Shown here piece by piece: positions 44,914-54,121 of a stretch of DNA of 60,470 nucleotides (its first letter is position 1; each line of letters opens with the position of its first letter). The stretch is taken from positions 1 through 60,470 of the forward strand of contig CALDVW010000044.1 in NCBI GenBank assembly GCA_937924405.1, given 5' to 3'. The notes under the pieces were generated by a model. That model was not told the DNA's origin. It ran no database searches and saw only the letters and a program-made list of their open reading frames with translations. The translations under genes and the position numbers were made by a program. The stretch is from an uncultured Lysobacterales bacterium. Lineage in GTDB: Bacteria > Pseudomonadota > Gammaproteobacteria > Xanthomonadales > SZUA-36.

Positions 44914-46593
44914 CTACTTCCCTGCAGCTGCCTGTTTGAACATGAACGCTTCAACAGCTGCTTTTGTCTCTGGCCGGAGGTTCGTAATTCCCTCGTAAGG
45001 CACGCCATAAGCCGGTGGTTCACTGGGGTATTTCTGCATGCGCTTTTTATGCCGCATGACGACGCGGACGAATTCGGCGCCTCCCCAGGCGCCCACTTCC
45101 GTTGCAACCGGATATTCTTCCCGGGTGTCACGAAACAGGTGATAGAACTTGGCGACAATGGGATTCTCGCCGGGGCCCGGCACTTTGAGCTTGAGGTGTT
45201 CCTTGACGACGGCTTCCATCTTGTTTCCGGAATAGATGAAAACGTAGTCCCGGCGGCCATGGGTTTCGCCTTCCAGCATCAGAGCCGTCTGATCCACGCC
45301 ATCGATGATCCGGTCGGTTGGAATCTCATCCGTCGCTCCGCCCAGGCGCGCCAGGCTGGTGAACAGGTCTGATACATGCACGATGTCGTTGACCATGGCA
45401 TATTTTTCAATCATGCCCGGCCAGCGAACGAAAGCGTCAACCCGCACACCACCTTCGGTATAGTCACCCTTGCCGCCCTTGTAAATCATGGCGCTAAAGC
45501 CACTCTGCGGCGAATACTTGGTGAAGTGGCCGTTATCACCCATGATGACCATGACGGTGTTGTCTGCAACCCCGAGCTCATCCATTTCCTTCATGATGTC
45601 ACCGATCCACTGGTCGATCAGTTGCATTTTTTCGACATAAGTGCCGCCATTGGGCGTGGTGTATTCATCGTACGCCGTACGGGGCCCGGTGAGCGGATAC
45701 AGTGGCCAGTACTGCAAAAAGAAAGGCTCGTCCTTACCGGCCAGGTCGCGCAGCTGCTCCAGGGCCTGCTTCTGGTAACGGTAGTTCATCTCCTTGTACT
45801 TGGCCTCGGTCCAACGTTCGCCGGCCTGCATATGCACCTCGCGGGGTTTTTCACCGCGTTTGGCTTCAAGACCCGTCACCATGGCGCCCGGATTAGGGCG
45901 CAACCAGTTGTCCAGCGTAAAGCGATCGTCGTATTGACCCGGGCCGATCGAAACACTGACCTCTTCGCGTGCAGCATCATCATGGAAGATGGTCAACTGA
46001 CCCTGTTGGTGAACCGGGAATGCAGCGTAATCGAAACCCTGATTGTGGGGCCATGATTCCTCGATATCACCCATGTGCCATTTGCCAATGTGTGATGTGT
46101 TGTAACCCGCCTCTGACAACACTTCTGCCAGTGTCACTTCTTTTTCGGCCAGGCCAAAGCCGGCGATATCCACTGCCGTATCGCCCATGCCGTTACGGTG
46201 AGGCTGGCGGCCGGTCATGAACGCTACGCGGGTCGGGGTGCAGGACGGTTCGGTATACATGCGCACAAAACGCATGCCTTCGCGGGCGAATTCATTGATA
46301 TTCGGAGTCCTGTAGCCACGGACCGCGTTCAACTCGGGAATCCCGAGGTCGCCAAAGCCAATGTCGTCAATCAGGATATAGACAATGTTGGGTGGCTTGC
46401 CGTCATTTTTCTCCCGAAATTCTGCGAGCTTACGGTCGACCACTTTGTCATCTTCGGCCCACTTTTCCGCATTCTGAGCCTCCAAAATATAGTATTCGGT
46501 ATCGTGAACAATATCCTTTGCCGGTGCCGTTTCGACCACCGCGAACGTCAACAGAACTGCAAAGCCCACAGTTTTTCCCATTATCCCTGCCAT
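44914..46593 (-). CDS. Secreted Cys-type sulfatase (arylsulfatase family)
   Basis: A 559-residue sulfatase with a signal peptide (about 1-25, ETAPA/K). It has metal ligands Asp76-Asp77 in LIDDIGFGD, the C-x-P-x-R motif with Cys118 (SCTPTRVAFMTGR) that is converted to formylglycine, HIGKWHMGD, and MGDNGHF. It therefore needs a formylglycine-generating enzyme, which is not encoded in the window. The substrate cannot be told; the ~45-residue N-terminal segment before the sulfatase core and the late AVVKEHLKLKVPGPG region recall arylsulfatases that act on small sulfate esters. ATG 46593 has GGAGG upstream. First gene of a minus-strand run. Confidence 0.92.
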   Translation of the reverse strand: MAGIMGKTVGFAVLLTFAVVETAPAKDIVHDTEYYILEAQNAEKWAEDDKVVDRKLAEFREKNDGKPPNIVYILIDDIGFGDLGIPELNAVRGYRTPNINEFAREGMRFVRMYTEPSCTPTRVAFMTGRQPHRNGMGDTAVDIAGFGLAEKEVTLAEVLSEAGYNTSHIGKWHMGDIEESWPHNQGFDYAAFPVHQQGQLTIFHDDAAREEVSVSIGPGQYDDRFTLDNWLRPNPGAMVTGLEAKRGEKPREVHMQAGERWTEAKYKEMNYRYQKQALEQLRDLAGKDEPFFLQYWPLYPLTGPRTAYDEYTTPNGGTYVEKMQLIDQWIGDIMKEMDELGVADNTVMVIMGDNGHFTKYSPQSGFSAMIYKGGKGDYTEGGVRVDAFVRWPGMIEKYAMVNDIVHVSDLFTSLARLGGATDEIPTDRIIDGVDQTALMLEGETHGRRDYVFIYSGNKMEAVVKEHLKLKVPGPGENPIVAKFYHLFRDTREEYPVATEVGAWGGAEFVRVVMRHKKRMQKYPSEPPAYGVPYEGITNLRPETKAAVEAFMFKQAAAGK

Positions 46594-46624
46594 TTATGAA
46601 ACCTCCGAAAGTATGCAAACCATA

Positions 46625-46654
46625 GTTTTATACGCAATAAAACCATTCAGTCTA
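46625..46654 (-). promoter_or_regulatory. Candidate sulfatase promoter overlapping a 19-bp palindrome
   Basis: On the minus strand, TAGACT (46649-46654) and TATAAA (46627-46632) are separated by 16 bases, about 35 bases before the sulfatase start. The -10 is embedded in a perfect palindrome, GTTTTAT (46625-46631), ACGCA, ATAAAAC (46637-46643). A dimeric repressor bound there would block the promoter. Confidence 0.45.
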
Positions 46655-46734
46655 GCATTGAGTGCAATCCAACAAAATCACAACTCGAATCGGATAAGGG
46701 CAATCAAACAGGATTTTGTATATTCTCGACCTCG

Positions 46735-47649
46735 ATGATTATCGACAACGCCAACCTTTTCAGCACCATGCTGGCCAATCAGGAATACCCGGCCGACTCA
46801 CCCGTTACGCCGAAAGGTGTGTTAATGGTCGAGCCGGTGGGTTTCTATGTCGGCATAGAAACCGCGCTCGATAATCACTATATGGATTTGGCTACTGCTG
46901 CCGACCCGGACCGGGCGATCCGTCAATTTCATGGCCTGGTCAGCCTGATCAGAAAATGTGGAACTGAAGTACTGATCTTTCCGGGCAGCAAGCGAACGCC
47001 GGACGATGTGTTTCCCAATAATGTCTTTGCTACCGTCCCGGGCCGCCTCGTTATTGGCAACATGCGCTACCCCATTCGGCAATTGGAATCAGAGCGGTCC
47101 GATATTCCGTCCTATTTCACGGAGCGCGGCTATGAACTGATCGACTTGCGAACGAAAAATTGCGTGGCTGAACTCACGGGGGTTTTGATCATGGATCGCG
47201 CCCGCCGCATCGGATTTTGCGGGATCAGCGAACGGGTAGACCGGGCCGGCGCCGAAGCCATGCACAGAGCATTCGGGCTCAGATTGACCTATTGCTTCGA
47301 TTTAACCGCGGACGAGTACCATACTAACGTGATTTTCTCCGTGTTGGCGGCGCGAGCCTGCGTGCTGTATCCGGATGCCTGCGCGGAATCCTCGGCTCCG
47401 GAGGCGATTGAAGCTGCGTTTCCGGGGCGTACGCTTTTGCTCGACAAATTTGAGAAAGATCATTTTGTCGGCAATTGCATCTCTTTGAATAATGAGGACC
47501 TCTTTATGAGCCAGGCAGCCGCGGATGCCTTACGGCCGGAAAACCGGGCCAGGCTGGAGTCCTGGGGCTTTCGAATTCATTCGATAGAGCTGGATGAGCT
47601 GGAAAAAGCAGGCGGCAGCCTGCGCTGCATGGTTGCCAAAATCTTCTAG
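46735..47649 (+). CDS. Amidinohydrolase of the DDAH/CtlX superfamily
   Basis: A 304-residue guanidino-group-modifying enzyme of the pentein fold. It has the substrate-carboxylate region PDDVFPNNVFATV (about 85-97), a His region DEYHTNVIFSV (about 193-203), and a C-terminal nucleophile Cys in GGSLRCMVAKIF. Members include arginine deiminase, dimethylarginine hydrolase and CtlX, which hydrolyses citrulline to ornithine. The layout is closest to the CtlX-like, arginine-deiminase-related group. No arginine or citrulline pathway gene is adjacent. Divergent from the sulfatase; a TATATT box only 13 bases before the ATG suggests a very short leader. Confidence 0.85.
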   Translation: MIIDNANLFSTMLANQEYPADSPVTPKGVLMVEPVGFYVGIETALDNHYMDLATAADPDRAIRQFHGLVSLIRKCGTEVLIFPGSKRTPDDVFPNNVFATVPGRLVIGNMRYPIRQLESERSDIPSYFTERGYELIDLRTKNCVAELTGVLIMDRARRIGFCGISERVDRAGAEAMHRAFGLRLTYCFDLTADEYHTNVIFSVLAARACVLYPDACAESSAPEAIEAAFPGRTLLLDKFEKDHFVGNCISLNNEDLFMSQAAADALRPENRARLESWGFRIHSIELDELEKAGGSLRCMVAKIF

Positions 47650-47677
47650 CTCACCAGGGAGGCTCGCTACACTCTCT

Positions 47678-47965
47678 CTACTTCAATTGAGACTTGAAAT
47701 AGTTAAGAGAATGAACAAAAGCCTTATGCACTTTTTCACCCTCGGCAAGGAGTGCCTCCCATTTATCTTCACCCGCTGCCGCTATTTCTTCCATTTTAGC
47801 CTTGGCTGCCTGGGATGCATCATGTAACTGGGCCAGTTGCTCACTGTATTTCTTGCTGAGCTCCTGCTGGCCGGCTTTTGCTTTTTGCTCCAACTCATTG
47901 AACTGCGAATTCAGTTCGTCGAGTTGCACTTTCATTTTTTCAACGTATTCGTCTCTTTTTGACAT
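47678..47965 (-). CDS. Small coiled-coil protein
   Basis: A 95-residue, highly charged, almost fully helical protein (KMKVQLDELNSQFNELEQKA, heptad-like; KMEEIAAAGEDKWEALLAEGEKV). ATG 47965 has AAGGAGA 8 bases upstream, better than the GTG at 47971. It resembles small stress-associated or apolipoprotein-like coiled-coil proteins, but no family is clear. It stands alone, convergent with the amidinohydrolase. Confidence 0.8.
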   Translation of the reverse strand: MSKRDEYVEKMKVQLDELNSQFNELEQKAKAGQQELSKKYSEQLAQLHDASQAAKAKMEEIAAAGEDKWEALLAEGEKVHKAFVHSLNYFKSQLK

Positions 47966-48034
47966 TTTCACGTCTCCTTTTCATCGTGTGTCCGCTTCAC
48001 TCCAGTGTAGATCAAGTTGAGCGCTCAGGTGTAA

Positions 48035-48574
48035 TCATGAAATATCCATCCAGGGCGGATTGAGTAATGCAATCCTTTCGTAAACCGGACATTCTTCCCG
48101 GTGAGGGGACGGCAGGTAGCCAATCGACATCAGAAATTCCCCGGTGATCTCGCCCCCGGTAAACTTGAACGTCTTCTTGAACAGCTTAACCCACTCACCC
48201 TTTGAGAGAGGGTGGTGAGTCCGCAACCAGCCGGCAAAGCCATCATGGCTTTTGCGCATGCCCCGGATAATTCCGGCGTTGAAAATGGCCGCATTGATCT
48301 TGAGCCTGTTGCGGATAATCCGCGCATCCTGCAACAACCTGGCCCGGTCCGACTCGCCGAAAGCGGCCACCCGGTCAACATCAAAACCAGCATAGGCCAT
48401 CCGGAATCCTTCCCGCTTTTTCAGGATCAGTTCCCAATTCAGGCCGGCCTGGTTTATTTCCAGCAGCAAGCGCTCGAACAACTCACTTTCATCCTCAATC
48501 GGGAAACCGTATTCCTGGTCGTGGTACGGGCCGTGAATGGGATTTCCAATGGCAAAGTCGCAGTAATAATCCAT
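48035..48574 (-). CDS. tag: DNA-3-methyladenine glycosylase I
   Basis: Removes 3-methyladenine from alkylated DNA. The 179-residue product has a Tag-like N-terminal Cys5 (YYCDF), YHDQEYGFPIEDESELFERL, LLEINQAGLNWELILKKREGF (helix-hairpin region), and a C-terminal SPHREECPVYER supplying the late His and Cys of the zinc snap. It begins MDYYCDFAIGN, somewhat divergent from E. coli Tag but with the same framework. Its ATG overlaps the last base of the upstream HAD stop, so the two genes are coupled. Confidence 0.9.
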   Translation of the reverse strand: MDYYCDFAIGNPIHGPYHDQEYGFPIEDESELFERLLLEINQAGLNWELILKKREGFRMAYAGFDVDRVAAFGESDRARLLQDARIIRNRLKINAAIFNAGIIRGMRKSHDGFAGWLRTHHPLSKGEWVKLFKKTFKFTGGEITGEFLMSIGYLPSPHREECPVYERIALLNPPWMDIS

Positions 48575-49329
48575 CAGCCCTGTCCTGCCTCGGCCGCCAC
48601 TGCCCCGGCCATCTCCCCCATCGAATGAAACAGGTAGTCCACAACAGGCTTTTTTTCCAGTTTTGCAGTCGCGCCCCAACCCCCGCCTTCCGACAGATGC
48701 TGGCGGTCAATCCATGCTGTCGCCAGGCCCATGGCCTGTGCCGGAACATGATCGTGGAACAGGCTTTGAGCAGTGTGCAGGATATCCTGCTTCCGGATTC
48801 CCAGATCCGCGCCAAGATGTGCGACCAGGTATTCAAAATTTTCCCGCGATGGCTTGTAAGCACCGATGTCTTCCGCCGTATATATCGCATCGAATTCAAC
48901 CCCGAGTTTTCGGTTCGATGCGGCGAATCCGTCGCGATGCACATTGGAAAGGATCACCAGTTTGAAATGCTTCTTCAGGTAGCGCAGCGCGTCCGCCGTA
49001 TCGGGAAATGCCGGCCATTGCGGCAATGAGTTGCCGAAACCCAGATCGAGGTTTTGCGAAGAATTCATTTCGAGTCGCTGCGCCACCGCAGCATGGACCC
49101 GCGTGAGAATCTCACGATAATCCAGGCCGGGGGTCTCCGTTTCCTGCAGGTTTTCGCAGCCTGCGAACGCTTCAAGCACCAATTCGCGGGTAACGTCATC
49201 CCGGCCATTGGCAGCAATCAATGGTTGAAAGGCATCCCAGATTCCAGCCTCCCAATCGATCAGGGTTCCATAACAATCGAATGTCAGTGTTGTGAAATCA
49301 GTCAGCCGCCGGGAAATGATTCTATTCAT
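48574..49329 (-). CDS. HAD-superfamily hydrolase (haloacid dehalogenase type II-like)
   Basis: A 251-residue HAD hydrolase. Motif I is TFDCYGTLIDWEAG with the catalytic Asp, followed by a helical cap, motif II LVILSNVHRDGF, the motif III Lys in YKPSRENFEYLV, and a late acidic/His motif LHTAQSLFHDH. The pattern fits the L-2-haloacid dehalogenase-like subgroup, but many such proteins act on phosphates; the substrate is unknown. The only plausible start is ATG 49329, just 14 bases from the divergent start of the next gene. Co-transcribed with tag. Confidence 0.9.
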   Translation of the reverse strand: MNRIISRRLTDFTTLTFDCYGTLIDWEAGIWDAFQPLIAANGRDDVTRELVLEAFAGCENLQETETPGLDYREILTRVHAAVAQRLEMNSSQNLDLGFGNSLPQWPAFPDTADALRYLKKHFKLVILSNVHRDGFAASNRKLGVEFDAIYTAEDIGAYKPSRENFEYLVAHLGADLGIRKQDILHTAQSLFHDHVPAQAMGLATAWIDRQHLSEGGGWGATAKLEKKPVVDYLFHSMGEMAGAVAAEAGQG

Positions 49330-49343
49330 CGATGTAAATATAT

Positions 49344-52028
49344 ATGATTCGTCAGATGCCGAATAAAAAATATCTCGTCTTCCTGCTCTTTTTTATTTCA
49401 GGTGCGTTAGGGCTGGTCTACCAGGTGGTTTGGTCGCGCATGATGATGCATGTATTCGGTTCAACGGCAATCGCGGTCGGCACGGTTTTGGCCGCTTTCA
49501 TGTCCGGCCTGGCCATCGGGGCCTGGCTGATTGGAAGAACTGCCGACCGGAGCCGCAATTGCCTGCGCCTTTACGCCTTTCTTGAGCTTGGCATCGCCCT
49601 GACGGCGCTGTCGTCACACTTCCTTCTGGGCCAGATGGCTCCGGCCCATCAGGTAATTTATGAACTGACTGGTTCGTCAGCGGCAATGTTCGCTGTGGTC
49701 CGTTTTGTTCTTGCCTTCCTGTTGATCATGCTGCCCACGGCTCTCATGGGAGCTACTCTACCCGTGTTGACCCGGTACCTTGTGCGCAGCAGAGTGCAGG
49801 TAGGTATCAATCTCAGTTCACTTTATGCGATCAACACTTTTGGCGCCGTCACCGGGGTTTTGATTACCGGCTTTTTCCTGATTGGAAGATACGGAATCCA
49901 CGTTCCGGTTCATCTCGCGGTGGTGGGTAATCTCCTGATCGGCTGCATCGCCTGGCTGGCGTCCTGGGGAGCTAAAGGTTCCGCTTTGCACCCCGGCCCT
50001 GAAATCCGGCAGAAACCCATTAAAAATATTCAAAAAACCGCTGTGGGGCCGGGCACCTACCGAGTCATCCTGCTTGGCCTGGGCCTATCAGGACTGACTT
50101 CCTTTGCCTACGAAATCTACTGGACCCGGTCGCTGGTCTTCATTATGGGCAATTCGACCTACGCCCTGACCACGATGCTTAGCGCCTTTTTGACCGGCAT
50201 TGGGCTGGGCGGTTACCTTGTCCGCTTCGTGATCGGTCGAAGCAGTGATCCGGCCGCCCTGTTCGGCTGGATCCAGGTCCTGTTGGGTGTGTTCTCGGCA
50301 ATCGCCTTGCCCACGCTGTTTGCGATTACCGACCCCCAATCGCTGAGCCAGCATCTTATCCAGACTTCCACGCAGGCCTTCGCGTTGGTCTTTACCGGGT
50401 TTGGCGTCGCTTTCCTGGTCATGCTGGTACCCGCCACGCTGATCGGCGCGACTTTTCCACTGGCCGGACAAGTGTACGTCAGGAACCTGGACCAGGCTGG
50501 GGCGTCGGTGGGCAGACTCTACGCCGTTAACACATTTGGCAACGTCGCGGGTGCATTACTGCCGGGGTTTGTCCTGCTGGGCTGGCTGGGGATTCAGAAA
50601 GGCATTCTCGCGATGGCAGCGCTCAACGTTGTGTTGGGTTTCGTTATTCTTTCCCTTCGGCTGATACGTTCACCGCGACACCCGGCGTGGCGCTTGGCAC
50701 TGCCCGCATTATTGATCCTGACCTCGGTTATTCTGAGCCGCGCGCCAATCCAATTCCAGTTTCCTTCAGAAGGTGAACAGGATCATTTCATTACGCTTTT
50801 CTACCGCGAAGGACCGCTGGCAACCACCAAGGTCTATGTCGATCCCGTCACTGGCGAGAAGCACATGAGCGTCGACGGTATTGTCATTGGCGGCACCGGC
50901 AATACAGAATTCAAACAATTACTGCTGGCCCATTTACCCAAGCTGCTGATTGATGACGTATCCATGGAACTGTCGGTTGGCATGGGATCGGGCATCCTGG
51001 TGGGGGAAAGCGCAAAACATCCTGGAGTCAAAGCAATCACTGGCGTGGAGATTGAACCCAGCGTGATCACCGGCGCCGGCTGGTTTGCAGAGGAAAATCA
51101 CGATGTGCTCTCAAACCCCAGGCTGGCAGTCGTGGCAGACGATATCAGCAGTTTCCTGCGAACGACCCAGGGCAGATTCCAGGTCATTTCGGCGGATGAA
51201 AAAACGGCGGATGAATACGCATCCAACGGCTTTTCCTATTCGAAGGAATACTACGACCTGCTCCGGCGCCGCCTGGCACCGCAGGGCCTGGTGGCTCAAT
51301 GGGTTCCAACAACGCTTCCACCCAGCCAGTACCGGATGGTCCTGAAGACCTTTGGCGAAAGTTTTCCCCATGTACAGCTCTGGTATTTCCTGCCGGCCCA
51401 TAAAAAAGGGCCGTTCAACACAATTTTAATCGGATCCCGGGAACCGATTCCGGTTGATCCTGAGCGGATGAGTCATCGTTTTACCGAGCATCCGGATGCC
51501 TTCAAAAGCCTGGTTCCATATGGCCTGACCTCGGCCGAGGCCGTTCTTCCGCATTTCGTGGCGGACGAACGAACACTGCGCGATGCCGTCAAAGAGTCGC
51601 AGATCAACCGTTTCGATCACCCTAGATACGAGTTTTTCTACCCCTGGGATTATGCTTTTGAGAGAGAAAAGCAAATCGTCAGCAATCATCAATTCATTAT
51701 TGAACTGAAGCGAAAAGCCCACCCCGAATATTTTGCAGGACTCGCAAAAGACTCAAGCGACAGCTTGAGACTCAGACAGACCTTTGCCGCGGAGTTTCGC
51801 TACCTTGACGGATTCCAAAAATTTCTCTCCGGAATTTCACTATCGGAAAATTTTCGGCTGTTCGACGACGCCTTGTCCGTTGCTCCCTGGAACGACAGCC
51901 TGCGTGCCCGGATTTATGCCCAGTACGCGTATATTGCCTCTACCCGTAAAAACCCGGTTGAGCGGGCAAGGATGATGAAGCGGGCTGATGCCTTGTACGA
52001 AGGGTCAAAACCCCACTACCAGGAATAG
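49344..52028 (+). CDS. Multi-pass membrane protein fused to a spermidine-synthase-like domain
   Basis: An 894-residue fusion. Residues ~8-460 form about twelve to fourteen membrane helices in two related halves (each with SGLAIGAWLIGR or TGIGLGGYLVR, and PTALMGATLPVL or PATLIGATFPLAGQ). Residues ~480-690 are a Rossmann-fold spermidine-synthase-like domain: SVGMGSGILVGESAKHPG (SAM-binding loop), VEIEPSVI, and YSKEYYDLLRRRLAPQG. The segment where aminopropyltransferases have a DxxDP motif and related fusions have SEPSNPW reads SADEKTADEYASNGF, so true spermidine synthase activity is doubtful. A helical tail of about 190 residues ends the protein. ATG 49356 is an alternative start. Its 3' end overlaps the convergent gene by 13 bases. 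Confidence 0.88.
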   Translation: MIRQMPNKKYLVFLLFFISGALGLVYQVVWSRMMMHVFGSTAIAVGTVLAAFMSGLAIGAWLIGRTADRSRNCLRLYAFLELGIALTALSSHFLLGQMAPAHQVIYELTGSSAAMFAVVRFVLAFLLIMLPTALMGATLPVLTRYLVRSRVQVGINLSSLYAINTFGAVTGVLITGFFLIGRYGIHVPVHLAVVGNLLIGCIAWLASWGAKGSALHPGPEIRQKPIKNIQKTAVGPGTYRVILLGLGLSGLTSFAYEIYWTRSLVFIMGNSTYALTTMLSAFLTGIGLGGYLVRFVIGRSSDPAALFGWIQVLLGVFSAIALPTLFAITDPQSLSQHLIQTSTQAFALVFTGFGVAFLVMLVPATLIGATFPLAGQVYVRNLDQAGASVGRLYAVNTFGNVAGALLPGFVLLGWLGIQKGILAMAALNVVLGFVILSLRLIRSPRHPAWRLALPALLILTSVILSRAPIQFQFPSEGEQDHFITLFYREGPLATTKVYVDPVTGEKHMSVDGIVIGGTGNTEFKQLLLAHLPKLLIDDVSMELSVGMGSGILVGESAKHPGVKAITGVEIEPSVITGAGWFAEENHDVLSNPRLAVVADDISSFLRTTQGRFQVISADEKTADEYASNGFSYSKEYYDLLRRRLAPQGLVAQWVPTTLPPSQYRMVLKTFGESFPHVQLWYFLPAHKKGPFNTILIGSREPIPVDPERMSHRFTEHPDAFKSLVPYGLTSAEAVLPHFVADERTLRDAVKESQINRFDHPRYEFFYPWDYAFEREKQIVSNHQFIIELKRKAHPEYFAGLAKDSSDSLRLRQTFAAEFRYLDGFQKFLSGISLSENFRLFDDALSVAPWNDSLRARIYAQYAYIASTRKNPVERARMMKRADALYEGSKPHYQE

Positions 52029-53860
52029 TCCTTCTCCTTCAGATGCGCGAACATGATTTCCCGCGCTTCATCCAAAGACAGTTTCTTCTCGCAAACCAGA
52101 TTCGATCCGGCTATTTTTACTGCTGAGATTTCCATGGTTTCCAGGCGCAGCATAAAACCCTGATCGCAACGAATGAAGAAGAGCCTTCCCAGTGAATACC
52201 AGGGAGGCTGCGGACTGCTGACCGACCAGAAGATACCGTCCGCTGATTTACCTCCACGGCTGCCAGTAGCGAAAATTGGCCGGTCCGGTTGCTGCGAAAA
52301 TTCCGGCGCAAGAACCGACTGACCCTCCATCCATTCGGGATGCCGAATACCGAGCGCAGCGAGCAATGTAGGGGCAATATCCAGTCGCTGTGAGTTGCCG
52401 GCGATAGCACCTGTCTGTTCCTGCAATGGAAGCCGGATCATCATGGGCAAGCGATCTAGCACACTGTGCTTGAATCCGTGGTCGGACGAGATTACCAGGA
52501 TGGTGGATTCCAGCAGACCCTCATCCCTGAGCATTTTGTAGGTTGCTTCCACGTTCCGGTCAAAATCCATGATGGCATCGTCGTAACCATCTACATTCCA
52601 CAAGGTTTTATAATCTGCATCGGTCGAATAAACGCGTCTGGTCGGCCGGAACCGTTCACCATGAGTTCCCATCATGTGCACATGCAGGAAAAATGGCTGT
52701 GAGACCACAGAGATTAATCTGCGGATTTCAGCCACCCGGCCATCATCGTAGAGCCAGCGCCGGTCCGGCCGATTAACCGCCGCCATCGGATCCCGCATTT
52801 TCTTGTCTTTCCAGATATGGCCGAACCGTTCCGAAGCCCGTTCCGAAATCCTGTCGAGCAGCAACGAGGTCGGATTCAGAAAAGGGTATTTGCGAATGGC
52901 TGCAACCAGCGTCCCGCCCGTTTCATTCAGCTTGCGAAAGTTGGCTTCGGCAAAACCGTCACGCAGATTCAGGTCATAGGGGTCGGCATAATGCCGCACG
53001 CTGACATCGGCGTTGTAGTAGCCCAGCTTTTTGAGTATCCCGGGCAAATGCTGGAAACTGTCGCTGCCGCGCAGCACATCCGGTGGGTAAACTACCCGGG
53101 TCGTGGTGGGCAGCTTTCCACTGAGCAACGAAATCACGGAGCCGCCGGTGTCACTGGCATTGCTAAAGTGATTGTCAGCAATCAGAAATTCCCCTCGCCT
53201 GCTATCCAGGAAAGGGGTAGTCGGCCGCTCATAACCATACAGGGACATGTGACTGGCCGAGATGCCATCGCCGGACAGGATCAGGATATTGGGTAGACTT
53301 TTTCCACCGGCGGAAGACACCAGTTTATCCTCGCCCGGCCCCGTATAGGTGAGCCATAAAAGGGGAATACTCCCTGCCAGAAGCAAACCCGTAAACACCA
53401 TGAGGCTTTTAAGTGTGGTAGGAGAATAACGTCCTGCCAGGACGCCGTGCAGCATCCATGCGGCCAGGACAAACAGCTCTATCGTCACCCCGCGATACAG
53501 GTAGATGGCACCCCCGGAAGCGTTTCGAATGCCCCAGCCAAAAAGCGTCAGAGTGAAGTTGTCAATCATCACCAGCATCGCCAGGGCCAGAAGCACGATG
53601 GCTGGAAAAAAGGCGACCAGGGAGACGGTCGTCCCGGATGCCTTAAAGCGGTTCAGCAACCAGGCAGCCAGGGCAAACGGAATCGTCACCAGCAACAGGG
53701 AGATCGATACGATCAGGGCGGTGCTGGAAAGCACGCTGAGCTTTTCCCACGAGGAATACAGGCTCATGAAGGAAGGCTTGGTCACGAAGAACAGCCACTC
53801 GAACAGGACCCAGGCTGTTCCGGCTACCAGGGCCATGCCGGCCACACGCAATATATTCAT
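52016..53860 (-). CDS. Membrane-anchored sulfatase/phosphoethanolamine-transferase-like enzyme
   Basis: About 614 residues. Five membrane helices fill the first ~190 residues, followed by a periplasmic alkaline-phosphatase-fold domain: NILILSGDGISASHMSLYG with the metal Asp and the family's entry motif, a Ser/Thr-rich candidate nucleophile segment (NASDTGGSVISLLSG), HVHMMGTHG, and ISSDHGFKHS. The layout is that of LtaS, OpgB or EptA-like transferases. There is no C-x-P-x-R motif, so it is probably not a formylglycine sulfatase. ATG 53860 is preferred; a TTG at 53938 would add an Arg-rich arm. It overlaps the 3' end of the fusion gene, and its substrate is unknown. Confidence 0.85.
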   Translation of the reverse strand: MNILRVAGMALVAGTAWVLFEWLFFVTKPSFMSLYSSWEKLSVLSSTALIVSISLLLVTIPFALAAWLLNRFKASGTTVSLVAFFPAIVLLALAMLVMIDNFTLTLFGWGIRNASGGAIYLYRGVTIELFVLAAWMLHGVLAGRYSPTTLKSLMVFTGLLLAGSIPLLWLTYTGPGEDKLVSSAGGKSLPNILILSGDGISASHMSLYGYERPTTPFLDSRRGEFLIADNHFSNASDTGGSVISLLSGKLPTTTRVVYPPDVLRGSDSFQHLPGILKKLGYYNADVSVRHYADPYDLNLRDGFAEANFRKLNETGGTLVAAIRKYPFLNPTSLLLDRISERASERFGHIWKDKKMRDPMAAVNRPDRRWLYDDGRVAEIRRLISVVSQPFFLHVHMMGTHGERFRPTRRVYSTDADYKTLWNVDGYDDAIMDFDRNVEATYKMLRDEGLLESTILVISSDHGFKHSVLDRLPMMIRLPLQEQTGAIAGNSQRLDIAPTLLAALGIRHPEWMEGQSVLAPEFSQQPDRPIFATGSRGGKSADGIFWSVSSPQPPWYSLGRLFFIRCDQGFMLRLETMEISAVKIAGSNLVCEKKLSLDEAREIMFAHLKEKDYSW

Positions 53861-54121
53861 TTTTCTGTTGTGCCGCCTCAGAAGGCGTCTAAATGCCCCT
53901 GCAACCTCTCGGGAGTACGCGTAGGATACGGGCACCAATGTCTGAAATCAAAGACCGCTCAAAAGAAAGGCAACGCCATGCCCATGGATTGACCTGCTGC
54001 CCGTTAGAGTCAAGAAGTGTCTGTCATTGTTATAAACTACGGGCCGTTGGCGGCCAACCTCAGTACTTGCTGGCGGCGGTCGGGTGGAGAGGACAATCCC
54101 GAAGTGGGAATAAAAAGACAT

